From UBA1309 sp047605645 (GTDB lineage: Bacteria; Bacteroidota; Bacteroidia; Bacteroidales; Dysgonomonadaceae): a DNA stretch of 64,000 bases. This document shows, piece by piece, positions 52,925-61,621 of the stretch. Made by a program: the position numbers and the translations under genes. The number at the start of each line of letters is the position of its first letter. Within the stretch, counting starts at the first letter, position 1. The stretch lies in contig JASGFJ010000001.1 of assembly GCA_047605645.1 (NCBI GenBank), positions 62,001-126,000 on the forward strand, read 5' to 3'. The notes beneath the pieces are model-generated. The model ran no database searches. It worked only from the letters and a program-made list of their open reading frames with translations, and was not told where the DNA came from.

Positions 52925-55135
52925 ATGAAGATCAGAACCTCTCTTTTCGTCGGAATATGTCTTGCCCTGGCTATACACTCGCAAGCACAAAACAAACCCG
53001 TTTATCTGGACGAAACGAAGCCTGTAGAACAGCGCGTAGAAGATGCTTTGTCACGAATGACGCTGGAAGAAAAAATAGCCATGATTCATGCGCAGTCGAA
53101 ATTCAGTACGCCGGGTGTGCCCCGCTTGGGAATTCCTGAGATATGGATGAGTGACGGTCCTCACGGGGTACGCATGGAAATTCAGTGGGACAGTTGGGGA
53201 CATGCCGGCTGGACAAACGATTCCTGTACCGCTTTTCCTGCATTGACTTGTCTTGCAGCGACGTTTGATCCTGATTTATCTTACATTTATGGGAAAGCTT
53301 TGGGAGAAGAAGCCCGTTTCCGCAAGAAAGATATTATTCTGGGGCCGGGTGTGAATATTTACAGAACACCGTTGAACGGGCGCAACTTCGAATATATGGG
53401 AGAAGATCCCTTTCTGGCATCTCAAATGGTTGTCCCTTACATCAAAGGGGTGCAATCCAATGGGGTGGCTGCCTGTCTGAAGCACTTTGCTCTCAATAAT
53501 CAGGAAAAATGGCGTGGTCATATCAATGTGGAGGTAAGCGACCGCGCGCTATACGAAATTTATTTACCTGCATTCAAAGCCGGGGTCATCCAGGGAAAAG
53601 TATGGTCTGTAATGGGTTCTTACAACCAATTCAGAGGACAACATGCGACACACAACAAAATATTAAATACTATTTTGAAGGATGAGTGGAAATTCGATGG
53701 CGCGCTCGTTTCTGATTGGGGAAGTGCACACTCCACAAAAGAAGCTGCGCTTTATGGACTGGATATTGAAATGGGAACATGGACAAATGGGCTTACTTCG
53801 AGCGCAAACTTTGCTTATGACAACTATTTCCTGGCCCGCCCTTATTTGGAAGCCTTAAAAAAGGGAGAGCTTCCTCTCTTGACCCTCGATGATAAAGTGC
53901 GGCGTGTGCTGTTATTGAATTATCGGACCAATATGAACCCAAACCGCCCTTACGGTAGTTTTGCAACTCAGGAGCATGCGCAAGTAGCTGAAAAAATAGC
54001 AGAGAGTGGTATCGTATTGTTGAAAAACGAAAAGAATTTCTTTCCTGTTCCGGTCGGAAAATACAAAAAAATACTGGTGGTCGGAGAAAATGCCACCCGC
54101 TCACTCACTGAGGGAGGTGGTTCTTCCGAATTGAAAGTGAAGCAAGAAATAGCTCCTCTCGATGGCCTGAAAAACCTGTATGGAGCTGAAAATATAACGT
54201 ATACTTTGGGATATGCTTCCGGAAAAACATCTTACGATCAGGTATTCTCCTCTCGTTATAATGCTGATTCGCTTCGTGATGCAGCCGTCGAACTGGCAAA
54301 AAAAGCCGATATCGTTCTTTACATTGGGGGATTGAATAAAAATCATCTGCAGGATTGTGAAGGAGAAGATCGTGAATCTTTTGAACTGCCCTTTGGACAA
54401 GAGGCTTTAATTAATGCTTTGGCGAAGGTTAACAGAAATATCGGTGTGGTGCTTATCAGCGGAAATGGAGTTGCCATGCCTTGGATTAACCGGATTCCCG
54501 CTGTAATACAATCTTGGTATCTCGGTTCTGAAGCCGGAACAGCCACCGCAAAAGTAATTGCCGGTGAGGTAAATCCATCCGGAAAATTACCGTTTAGTAT
54601 TCCGTTCCGCTTAACGGATAATGGGGCGCATCATTTTGGAGAGCCTTCTTATCCGGGCGATAGTATTCGGGTAGAATATAAGGACGATATTCTGGTGGGG
54701 TATCGCTGGTATGATACCCGGAAAATTCCCGCCCGCTTTCCTTTCGGATACGGACTTTCTTATACGACATTTCAATACGGAAAACCGACTGTCGACAAAG
54801 CTGAATATGGACAAGACGATGTTATTCACTTGTCGTTTACATTGAAAAATACAGGAGTGAGAGCCGGAGCAGAAGCAGTGCAGGTGTATTCCGGACAAAA
54901 GAAACCATCCATGCCGCGTCCGGTGAAAGAATTGAAAGCTTTCAAAAAAGTGTATCTGAATGCAGGGGAGACACAAACCGTTGAACTTCTTATTCCGGTG
55001 AAAGACCTGGCTTTTTTTAACGATAAATTGCATCAGTGGGTTGTCGAACCGGATATTTTTACATTGTCTGTTGGCGCTTCGTCCACAGATATTAAAGCAA
55101 GTGTAAATATTCAGGTGAAGCAGGAACAGAAATAA
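52925..55135 (+). CDS. GH3 beta-glucosidase-type glycoside hydrolase
   Basis: 736 residues with a cleavable signal peptide (SLFVGICLALAIHSQAQ). The frame extends 13 codons upstream, but ATG 52925 places the signal peptide at the N-terminus. Domain order is the GH3 barrel (MSDGPHGVR; KHFALNNQE; nucleophile Asp264 in ALVSDWGSAH), an alpha/beta sandwich domain (KILVVGENA, GGSSELKV) and a C-terminal fibronectin-like domain (VQVYSGQKKPSMPRPVKELKA). It likely hydrolyses beta-glucosyl residues in the periplasm, finishing xyloglucan backbone breakdown. It sits after the HTCS on the same strand with its own promoter. Confidence 0.93.
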   Translation: MKIRTSLFVGICLALAIHSQAQNKPVYLDETKPVEQRVEDALSRMTLEEKIAMIHAQSKFSTPGVPRLGIPEIWMSDGPHGVRMEIQWDSWGHAGWTNDSCTAFPALTCLAATFDPDLSYIYGKALGEEARFRKKDIILGPGVNIYRTPLNGRNFEYMGEDPFLASQMVVPYIKGVQSNGVAACLKHFALNNQEKWRGHINVEVSDRALYEIYLPAFKAGVIQGKVWSVMGSYNQFRGQHATHNKILNTILKDEWKFDGALVSDWGSAHSTKEAALYGLDIEMGTWTNGLTSSANFAYDNYFLARPYLEALKKGELPLLTLDDKVRRVLLLNYRTNMNPNRPYGSFATQEHAQVAEKIAESGIVLLKNEKNFFPVPVGKYKKILVVGENATRSLTEGGGSSELKVKQEIAPLDGLKNLYGAENITYTLGYASGKTSYDQVFSSRYNADSLRDAAVELAKKADIVLYIGGLNKNHLQDCEGEDRESFELPFGQEALINALAKVNRNIGVVLISGNGVAMPWINRIPAVIQSWYLGSEAGTATAKVIAGEVNPSGKLPFSIPFRLTDNGAHHFGEPSYPGDSIRVEYKDDILVGYRWYDTRKIPARFPFGYGLSYTTFQYGKPTVDKAEYGQDDVIHLSFTLKNTGVRAGAEAVQVYSGQKKPSMPRPVKELKAFKKVYLNAGETQTVELLIPVKDLAFFNDKLHQWVVEPDIFTLSVGASSTDIKASVNIQVKQEQK

Positions 55136-55504
55136 GGGATGAATTATTAAAAATGGAAGATTCTAATGGTTGAAGTCCGTTTTTAATACAACTCGCGGAT
55201 AAAAGAGATCGAAAATAATTTGCAAGAAGCAAAAGCATTCCATCGGCTGTATGCCTATTTTATTCGCAGGCTGGTTTGTTTCATCGACAATGTCTCTTCT
55301 GGTATATTTCCCCAATAATTGAAGCAGGTAATTTCGTAAAAGCTAAACCCTCAGGATACTGTATCTGAAGTCGTGTGTCTAGGAAAATAGGGAGCAAATC
55401 CTTGTCCAATAATTTATGTCAATGGATTGAAAATAAGTTGGTTTGTTTGTGTTTTTTGCAATGGAAAATTATTGAAGGTTTTATACTTTCTGACAGTACA
55501 AAAA
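55136..55504. other. Intergenic stretch after GH3 with no recognised gene
   Basis: These 369 bp carry no convincing coding frame; the longest plus-strand frame begins at 55427 and reads antisense into the YceI gene. Moderately AT-rich, no repeat found, ending at the terminator hairpin. Confidence 0.5.
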
Positions 55505-55558
55505 AATCTGCATAAAAATAAGGTGTCTCGTTTTGGGGCACCTTATTTTATGCAGATT
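55505..55558. terminator. Long bidirectional terminator hairpin
   Basis: AATCTGCATAAAAATAAGGTG and CACCTTATTTTATGCAGATT pair almost perfectly (one extra A on the left arm) around a TCTCGTTTTGGGG loop. It lies between GH3 on the plus strand and the convergent YceI gene on the minus strand, 75 bp from the YceI stop. It can serve both. Confidence 0.8.
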
Positions 55559-55632
55559 AATCTGTCTGACTCTCGAGTTTGCTTCATTTTAAAACAGGCT
55601 CTTTTGGAGAGAAAGAATCCGCTTAACAGAAA

Positions 55633-56220
55633 TTACTTGTTTGGAGAAAATTCTGCATCAATAACTAAAGTAACCAAATCGCTTACCATAGCATCCGGGA
55701 ATTTTGGTCCGATTCCGAAATCAGAACGTTTGATTTGTCCGGAAATGTGAAAGCCTGCAGTCTTGTTTTGGTTCATCGGATTTGTTGTAGTACCGTAATA
55801 AACAACGTTTAATACGACCGGTTTTGTAATACCGTGTAAAGTAAGATTTCCCTTCAGAATTGCTTTTTGTTGTGCTCCTTTTGTTGGCAACTTCGTGAAA
55901 GAAGTGCTGGTAAAGGTTAATGTCGGATATTTTTCGGCATCAAAAAAATCCGCCGTTTTCAAATGATTATCTCTAGCCTCAACACCGGTATTGATACTTG
56001 CAATCTTTCCGGTCACGCTAATCTTTGCATCAGAGTAGTCCGCTTTTGATGTCACTACTGTTGTATTGAAATCAGCGAAATAACCACTGATTTGAGATAT
56101 TGTCAGGTGACGTACCGTAAAACCAAGTCTGGAATGAGCCGGATCATTTGTCCAGGTTGTCTGTGCTGATGCTAACGCGATGCTTGATAAAGCAATAATA
56201 AAAGAAAATAATTTTTTCAT
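55633..56220 (-). CDS. YceI family periplasmic protein
   Basis: 195 residues with a signal peptide (MKKLFSFIIALSSIALASAQ). The YceI lipocalin-like barrel begins TWTNDPAHSRLGFTVRHLTISQISG and includes the conserved DAEKYPTLTFTSTSF and LKGNLTLHGITKPVVL. YceI proteins bind long-chain polyisoprenoids such as quinone-related lipids. It is 76 bp downstream of the doxX-like gene on the same strand, and the pair is probably controlled by the divergent HxlR regulator. The lipid ligand is inferred from the family only. Confidence 0.94.
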   Translation of the reverse strand: MKKLFSFIIALSSIALASAQTTWTNDPAHSRLGFTVRHLTISQISGYFADFNTTVVTSKADYSDAKISVTGKIASINTGVEARDNHLKTADFFDAEKYPTLTFTSTSFTKLPTKGAQQKAILKGNLTLHGITKPVVLNVVYYGTTTNPMNQNKTAGFHISGQIKRSDFGIGPKFPDAMVSDLVTLVIDAEFSPNK

Positions 56221-56296
56221 AATCTTGTTTTTTTGTTTAATTGTTTACATTACTGTTTTGATTTATCTTTTTTACGTCCGATAAATTCAAATGGAC

Positions 56297-56707
56297 TTAA
56301 TCCCAAAGGTATTTATTGCTGACTGCATATTTTCCGCCTCCCATGAATGCCAGTGCTAAAGCCATAAAGCAATATAGCCCTTGAAGTTCTAGCGCCCAGC
56401 CTCCTTCTGCGCCAAGAGTAAACACCATGGATGTATGAACAAGAAGTGTGGCAACAAGCATATTGAATGAATATACAAGCGCCGCTGCTCTTGTGGCTAA
56501 ACCGATAAGAATGAAGGCGGGTGCAATAATTTCGCCGATAAATACCCCATACGAAATAAAATGAGGAAGACCCGCCTGTTCTACTACTTGCTCAATGAAT
56601 CCGATACCATGCATCAGTTTCGAAAAACCGTGAAGAAGCATGAGTAGACCAAGTGTCAACCGAATAATGAGAATTCCTAAATCTGTGTTCTTTTCTAATA
56701 GTTTCAT
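56297..56707 (-). CDS. DoxX family membrane protein
   Basis: 136 residues with four hydrophobic segments. The DoxX pattern is present: LGILIIRLTLGLLMLLHGFSKL at the start, then ISYGVFIGEIIAPAFILIGL and a conserved small-residue TM3. DoxX proteins are integral membrane proteins often linked to thiol or quinone redox balance; the reaction is not settled. It is the first gene of a two-gene unit with yceI, starting across a 226-bp spacer from the divergent HxlR gene. Confidence 0.9.
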   Translation of the reverse strand: MKLLEKNTDLGILIIRLTLGLLMLLHGFSKLMHGIGFIEQVVEQAGLPHFISYGVFIGEIIAPAFILIGLATRAAALVYSFNMLVATLLVHTSMVFTLGAEGGWALELQGLYCFMALALAFMGGGKYAVSNKYLWD

Positions 56708-56773
56708 AATTTAATCTTTTAAATTTATTATCCTTGTTCTTTCTTTATCCTTTGTTGTTTAATATAAATAGTA

Positions 56774-56829
56774 TATATTTGCAATAAGGTTTCCAAATAT
56801 AGTGCTGGTATATTTTGGATACAAATATA
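56774..56829. promoter_or_regulatory. Divergent -7 elements in the DoxX/HxlR spacer
   Basis: Plus strand: TATATTTG at 56774-56781 could serve HxlR. Minus strand: the same octamer occurs at 56801-56794 and 56829-56822 and could serve doxX-yceI. All three fit TAnnTTTG exactly. Which are used is not decidable from the sequence. Confidence 0.45.
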
Positions 56830-56855
56830 AATGCTTCATTTATAACTTACAATAC

Positions 56856-56890
56856 GTTACTTCGGAGCAACTAAGTTACTTTTAAGTAAC
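56856..56890. promoter_or_regulatory. Candidate HxlR operator
   Basis: GTTACTT occurs at 56856-56862 and again at 56875-56881. From the second copy it forms a palindrome GTTACTT-TT-AAGTAAC (56875-56890). An imperfect relative, TAACTTAC, lies just upstream. The cluster ends 43 bp before the HxlR start in the divergent spacer, where an HxlR dimer would be expected to bind. Confidence 0.5.
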
Positions 56891-56933
56891 GAATATTGTT
56901 TGCCAACTATTTATAAACAAAAAAAAATAAGAA

Positions 56934-57314
56934 ATGGATACAAAAAATATAGAAAAATATCACGACAAGGCACATTGTCCGGTACGATGCATCCTTTCCC
57001 GGATTGGGGACAAGTGGTCGATGCTTATTATTACCCTGCTCGGAGACGCTGGGACAATGCGTTTTGGCGAAATAAAAAAATCATTAGGAGATATTTCTCA
57101 AAAAATGCTCACATCAACACTCCGATCGCTCGAGGCTGACGGACTGATTGTTCGCCATGCCTACATGGAAATTCCTCCTCGCGTAGAGTATGAATTGACT
57201 GATTTAGGACGAAACCTGCTTCCGCATTTATCCGATTTGTCCGATTGGGCACATAATAATATGGAAACAATTCTTAAACATCGGGCATCTTATGAAGAAA
57301 ATGTCGGTGTTTAA
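56934..57314 (+). CDS. HxlR family transcriptional regulator
   Basis: 126-residue winged-helix protein. The family signature is CPVRCILSRIGDKWSMLII, followed by RFGEIKKSLGDISQKMLTSTLRSLEADGL (recognition helix) and VEYELTDLGRNLLP (wing). Cys15 and Cys19 flank the CPVR segment. Several HxlR proteins sense reactive electrophiles or disulfide stress through such a cysteine, so a redox-controlled DoxX/YceI response is a reasonable inference. It is divergent from doxX with the palindromic site between them. Confidence 0.93.
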   Translation: MDTKNIEKYHDKAHCPVRCILSRIGDKWSMLIITLLGDAGTMRFGEIKKSLGDISQKMLTSTLRSLEADGLIVRHAYMEIPPRVEYELTDLGRNLLPHLSDLSDWAHNNMETILKHRASYEENVGV

Positions 57315-57434
57315 TTTTATGGCGTTACATACAGACATTATATACAACAGGTCTTGAGGGCTAAGTAGCCCTATGAAATTAGTTTTATATATGTGATTTG
57401 TTATATGGCTTATTTTTACTATATTACCGATGTA

Positions 57435-57442
57435 TATATTTG
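57435..57442 (+). promoter_or_regulatory. Candidate promoter of the metalloprotease gene
   Basis: TATATTTG fits TAnnTTTG but lies 153 bp before the start codon in very AT-rich DNA, so it may be fortuitous. A small hairpin AGGGCT-AAGT-AGCCCT at 57357-57372 just upstream has no T-run. Confidence 0.3.
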
Positions 57443-57595
57443 CAGCTAATAATAAACATTTACTTATTTATTATTCGTTCGTTGTATCATGTCATTTTTT
57501 ATGTTTGATTTTCAATGTACTTAAAAGAATTCTGTTTTATATATTGTTGATAATCATATAATATGAACTCTGTTCAATCAAACTTATACATTTAA

Positions 57596-60115
57596 ATGAA
57601 AAAAAATTATCTTATCCTGACATTGTCTCTTGCATTTTGCCTGACAGGACAAGCTCAGGAGCGTTTCCCATGGCAGCGGAAGGCGAAAAAAAAGGAGGTC
57701 CCCGCCACGCAAACAGCCAAACCCGTTACTCCTCCTCAAAACAATAAAGATCCGAAACCTTTCAATCAGATTATCACAAAGGATGCTAAAGTCACCCAAG
57801 GCCTTCTGCCTGTTTATAAAGTGGATGATAAGTATTATTTTGAGATACCGGACAGCCTTTTCGAACGGGATATTCTTGTTGTGGGAAGAATCGCAAAAGC
57901 GGCTGCTGACAATCGGATACCGAGGATGATGTTGGGATATGCCGGAGATTTGATTAATCAAAATGTAATTCGTTTTGAAAAGAATAACAATAAGATTTTC
58001 ATCCGGACCATCTCTTTTACAGAGCGGGCAGCAGATTCAACAGGGATGTACAAGTCGGTGAAAAACTCCAATATACAACCTATTACAGCGGCTTTCGATA
58101 TCAAGACATATAGACAGACCGATAAGGCAAAATACCCTCTGATAGATGTAACCGATTTTCTGAATGGCGACAACAATGTTTTTTTCTTCGATTCCCGATA
58201 CAAAAAAATGTTAGGGGTGGCGAATTTACTCTCGGACAGAAGCTATATCGATACATTAAAGGCTTTTCCGATGAATGTAGAGATTAAAACCGTTAAAACA
58301 TACATGAGGGTGCCTTCGAGTCAGGCTTTTGCGAATACTGATCCGTTGACGTATGAATTAAATACATCTATTGTTTTATTACCTAAAGTTCCGATGAAAC
58401 CTCGTCTCAGAGATGACCGTGTTGGTTATTTCGGGCTTAGCTACACCGATTTCGACTTAAATCCTCAGGGAATAAAGAATGTCTCGCTTATCTCTCGTTG
58501 GCGGCTTGAACCCAAAGACGAAGATGTAGAAAAATACAAACGTGGAGAACTTGTTGAACCGAAGAAACCAATTGTTTTTTACATCGATCCGGCAACACCT
58601 AAAAAGTGGGTTCCTTATCTGAAAGCAGGGGTTGATGACTGGCAGAAGGCTTTTGAACAAGCCGGATTTAAAAATGCCATCTATGCTGTGGAAGTAAGCG
58701 ATAAGGATTCGACCTGGAATATCGATGATGCACGTCATTCAGCCATTGTCTACAAACCATCCAGTATTCCCAATGCGAGCGGACCGCATATCTCAGATCC
58801 AAGAACCGGTGAGATTCTGGAATCCCATATCAATTGGTATCACAATGTGATGTTGCTGCTCCGTAACTGGTATTTTATACAGGCATCTCCAATTGACCCG
58901 CGTGCCCGCAAAATGAATTTCGACGATGAACTGATGGGGCAGTTAATCCGTTTCGTTTCTTCACACGAAGTCGGACATACACTCGGATTAAGGCATAACT
59001 TCGGATCGTCTGCAACTATTCCCGTCGAGAAACTGAGAGATAAAGCCTGGGTTGAAGCCAATGGACACACACCCTCTATCATGGATTATGCCCGGTTCAA
59101 CTATGTGGCACAACCCGAAGATAATATCAGCGAAGCGGGTATATATCCCCGAATTGGTATCTATGACAAATGGGCTATCGAATGGGGATATAAATGGATG
59201 CCTCAATTTAATACTCCTCAGGAGGAAACACCCACTCTCGACAAAATGATAACGGAGCGTCTCAGCAAAGACAAGCGTTATACGTTCGGAACGGAATCAG
59301 ATCCTAACGATCCTAGAAATCAGAGTGAGGATTTAGGGGATAACTCGATGAAGGCTAGTTATTACGGAATCAAGAACCTGAAACGCATTGTTCCCAACCT
59401 GATGTCGTGGACATACCAGCCAAACCGGGATCTTTCCGAGACCAGAAGCCTATATAATGAAGTGGCCGGACAGTTTGCCCGCTACATGGGACATGTGACG
59501 AAAAATGTAGCAGGGATTTATACCACACCACGCAAAGTGGAAGAGAATGCAATTATTTCTGAGAATGTGCCGGCTTCCATCCAACGTGAAGCAATGGCTT
59601 TCCTGAATCAGCAATTGTTTACGACCCCGGCATGGCTTATCGACCAAAACTTGATAAAGAGAACAAATGTCGATCCGGTTGGAACGATATCACGCATTCA
59701 ATCACAGGTTCTCGGACGGCTGGAAAGTGCTGAGACAATCAATAAACTGATTGCTTTCGAAAATCAGGACGGCGCCAGGGCATACACGGTATTGAATATG
59801 TTCAGTGATTTGCAAAAAGCTGTATGGCCCGAACTAACCAACAGAAAGAAGATTGATATCTACCATCGCCGGCTACAGAAAGCTTATATCGACAATTTGC
59901 GCGCTTTGATACAGAGAGGCACGAATGATTCATCGCAGCAGCGAGGAGCCGGCGGTTCACCAGTTTCGGATGATGTCAGTTCGGTAGCACGGGCGCAGTT
60001 GGTGAAGTTGCGGGCAGATATCCGGCAGGCTTTGCCTTCCATGACAGGTCTGAGCCGGTATCATCTGGATGATTGTCTTGCTCAGATTTCGAGTGCTTTA
60101 GATACTAAAAAATAG
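57596..60115 (+). CDS. Exported zinc-dependent metalloprotease (DUF5117/DUF4953 type)
   Basis: 839 residues with a signal peptide (ILTLSLAFCLTGQAQ) and a Lys/Pro-rich linker. An N-terminal domain (about 60-320) of the DUF5118/5117 type precedes the metzincin-like catalytic region. That region has HEVGHTLGLRH: His457, Glu458, His461 and His467. The SIMDYARFNYVAQPED segment resembles a Met-turn. Large zinc proteases of this type are widespread in Bacteroidota; substrates are unknown. It stands alone, with a terminator after it, and has no evident partner next to it. Confidence 0.9.
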   Translation: MKKNYLILTLSLAFCLTGQAQERFPWQRKAKKKEVPATQTAKPVTPPQNNKDPKPFNQIITKDAKVTQGLLPVYKVDDKYYFEIPDSLFERDILVVGRIAKAAADNRIPRMMLGYAGDLINQNVIRFEKNNNKIFIRTISFTERAADSTGMYKSVKNSNIQPITAAFDIKTYRQTDKAKYPLIDVTDFLNGDNNVFFFDSRYKKMLGVANLLSDRSYIDTLKAFPMNVEIKTVKTYMRVPSSQAFANTDPLTYELNTSIVLLPKVPMKPRLRDDRVGYFGLSYTDFDLNPQGIKNVSLISRWRLEPKDEDVEKYKRGELVEPKKPIVFYIDPATPKKWVPYLKAGVDDWQKAFEQAGFKNAIYAVEVSDKDSTWNIDDARHSAIVYKPSSIPNASGPHISDPRTGEILESHINWYHNVMLLLRNWYFIQASPIDPRARKMNFDDELMGQLIRFVSSHEVGHTLGLRHNFGSSATIPVEKLRDKAWVEANGHTPSIMDYARFNYVAQPEDNISEAGIYPRIGIYDKWAIEWGYKWMPQFNTPQEETPTLDKMITERLSKDKRYTFGTESDPNDPRNQSEDLGDNSMKASYYGIKNLKRIVPNLMSWTYQPNRDLSETRSLYNEVAGQFARYMGHVTKNVAGIYTTPRKVEENAIISENVPASIQREAMAFLNQQLFTTPAWLIDQNLIKRTNVDPVGTISRIQSQVLGRLESAETINKLIAFENQDGARAYTVLNMFSDLQKAVWPELTNRKKIDIYHRRLQKAYIDNLRALIQRGTNDSSQQRGAGGSPVSDDVSSVARAQLVKLRADIRQALPSMTGLSRYHLDDCLAQISSALDTKK

Positions 60116-60137
60116 CCCATAAGACGAACTGTTGAAG

Positions 60138-60174
60138 AAAGTCTGATCGTTTCGTAAGAAAATGGTCAGACTTT
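60138..60174 (+). terminator. Terminator after the metalloprotease gene
   Basis: AAAGTCTGATC and GGTCAGACTTT form an 11-pair stem (one G-T) followed by TCCTCTTTT, 23 bp after the stop codon. Confidence 0.75.
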
Positions 60175-60245
60175 TCCTCTTTTCAGGGTTGCTAATCTCT
60201 TTGTTTCTCTGTAAATTTGTTCAACAAAACAAACGATAATACATC

Positions 60246-60995
60246 ATGAAGTTTACAGCAATCATTCCTGCCCGGTTTGCATCCAGCAGATTTCCGGGAA
60301 AACCATTGGCTGATATGAAGGGAAAACCGATGATTCAGAGAGTTTACGAGCAAGTCGGAAAGGCCGTCGATGACGTATGGGTAGCTACGGATGACCTGCG
60401 CATCTTTGAGGCTGTAGAATCGTTTGGCGGAAAAGTGGTGATGACCTCTGAAGATCATCGCAGCGGAACAGACAGGTGTCATGAAGCTTGTGAGAAAGTG
60501 GCCGCAGTAACCGACGTTGTGATCAATGTACAGGGGGATGAACCTTTTATTCAGCCCGAACAAATCCGAACGCTGATGGATTGCTTTGCTGAAGAGGATG
60601 TGAAAATTGCGACATTGGCCAAAGCTTTTCGTAAAGAAGACGGGTTCGAACCCTTGTTCAATCCCAATCATGTAAAAGTGAATTTCAATCTCAAACACGA
60701 AGCCATCTGCTTCAGTCGTGCAATTCTGCCTTATATGCGAAACTATACATACACCGAATGGCTTGAGCATCATACATTCTATAAACACATTGGAATGTAT
60801 GCTTATCGCAAAAATGTTTTGGACGAGATTACCCGATTGCCCCAATCAAGCCTGGAAATTGCGGAATCGCTGGAACAGCTTCGCTGGATTGAAAACGGCT
60901 ATAAGATTAAAATAGGTTTTACGGAAATAGAAACGATTGGTATCGACACGCCGGAAGATATGGAAAAGGCTATTTCTCAACTCGAACTTTTATAA
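60246..60995 (+). CDS. kdsB: 3-deoxy-manno-octulosonate cytidylyltransferase
   Basis: 249 residues. Activates Kdo as CMP-Kdo for lipopolysaccharide inner-core synthesis in the cytoplasm. Diagnostic segments are IIPARFASSRFPGKPLADMKGKPMI-type N-terminus (seen from residue 5), VWVATDD, MTSEDHRSGTDRCHEA, NVQGDEPFI and the C-terminal ESLEQLRWIENGYKI with IGIDTPEDMEKA. Length and order of motifs are normal. It shows the organism makes Kdo-containing lipid A core. No other LPS gene is nearby. Confidence 0.96.
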   Translation: MKFTAIIPARFASSRFPGKPLADMKGKPMIQRVYEQVGKAVDDVWVATDDLRIFEAVESFGGKVVMTSEDHRSGTDRCHEACEKVAAVTDVVINVQGDEPFIQPEQIRTLMDCFAEEDVKIATLAKAFRKEDGFEPLFNPNHVKVNFNLKHEAICFSRAILPYMRNYTYTEWLEHHTFYKHIGMYAYRKNVLDEITRLPQSSLEIAESLEQLRWIENGYKIKIGFTEIETIGIDTPEDMEKAISQLELL

Positions 60996-61093
60996 GAATT
61001 GATTGTTTTATTTTTAAATCTCATCACAGATATGAGACCTGCGACATGAAAACAAACTATAAACTATAAACTAACAATATCACACCACAGAGT

Positions 61094-61621
61094 ATGAAAA
61101 TTTTTTACCCCCACCTACTTATTGTTACTCTAATCCTGTTTTTCTCCTCTTGTTCGGTAAATGACAATTGGACAAGTGGAACACTCGATTTCAGAATGAG
61201 TGCTGTCACTGATCAGACCGGATATTTTCTCGACAGTAAGACCATTTATCCTGAAAACATTACGGTCAACGGATATGTTTCAGACTTTCAGTTTCGAAGT
61301 GCTCAAATTGTTGTGTCGGGAGTGGGTGCTAACGATATCCTTCCCGGAGACGAGTTGGTGGATGTCAGAGTGTATGTGGATAATATAACACCGCTTCAAT
61401 TAGGAGATATTTCTGTCTATACCAACAATAACGGGGAAGTCGTTGCTTATATTTCCGGAAATGATTTGAACAGTTACCTGTTTCATGCCATCGAAAACAT
61501 GCGGCAGTTTGGTAACAGCCGTATTTCGGTAGACGGATACCTATATCACGGCAATACAAGGATCCCCGGGGCTCGTCTGTTTATTGATTTTTATAATGAT
61601 TTAGATGTTAATGTCCAATAA
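61094..61621 (+). CDS. Small lipoprotein of unknown function
   Basis: 175 residues: hydrophobic LLIVTLILFFSSC with a lipobox-like FSSC (Cys20), then a mature part with beta-rich, polar sequence (TVNGYVSDFQFRSAQIVVSGVG, VRVYVDNITPLQLGDISVYTNN, ISVDGYLYHGNTRIPGARL). No domain recognised. Its stop overlaps the start of the next gene by 11-17 bp, so the two are probably translated together. It is separated from kdsB by 98 bp. A link between a lipoprotein and a nuclease-helicase is unusual and may be no more than tight packing. Confidence 0.75.
   Translation: MKIFYPHLLIVTLILFFSSCSVNDNWTSGTLDFRMSAVTDQTGYFLDSKTIYPENITVNGYVSDFQFRSAQIVVSGVGANDILPGDELVDVRVYVDNITPLQLGDISVYTNNNGEVVAYISGNDLNSYLFHAIENMRQFGNSRISVDGYLYHGNTRIPGARLFIDFYNDLDVNVQ

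Noticed and set aside
55427..55750. Plus-strand frame of 107 codons
   Set aside because: It crosses the terminator hairpin and continues antisense to the YceI gene; composition is not protein-like.
57357..57372. Small hairpin after HxlR as a terminator
   Set aside because: Only six pairs and no T-run downstream.
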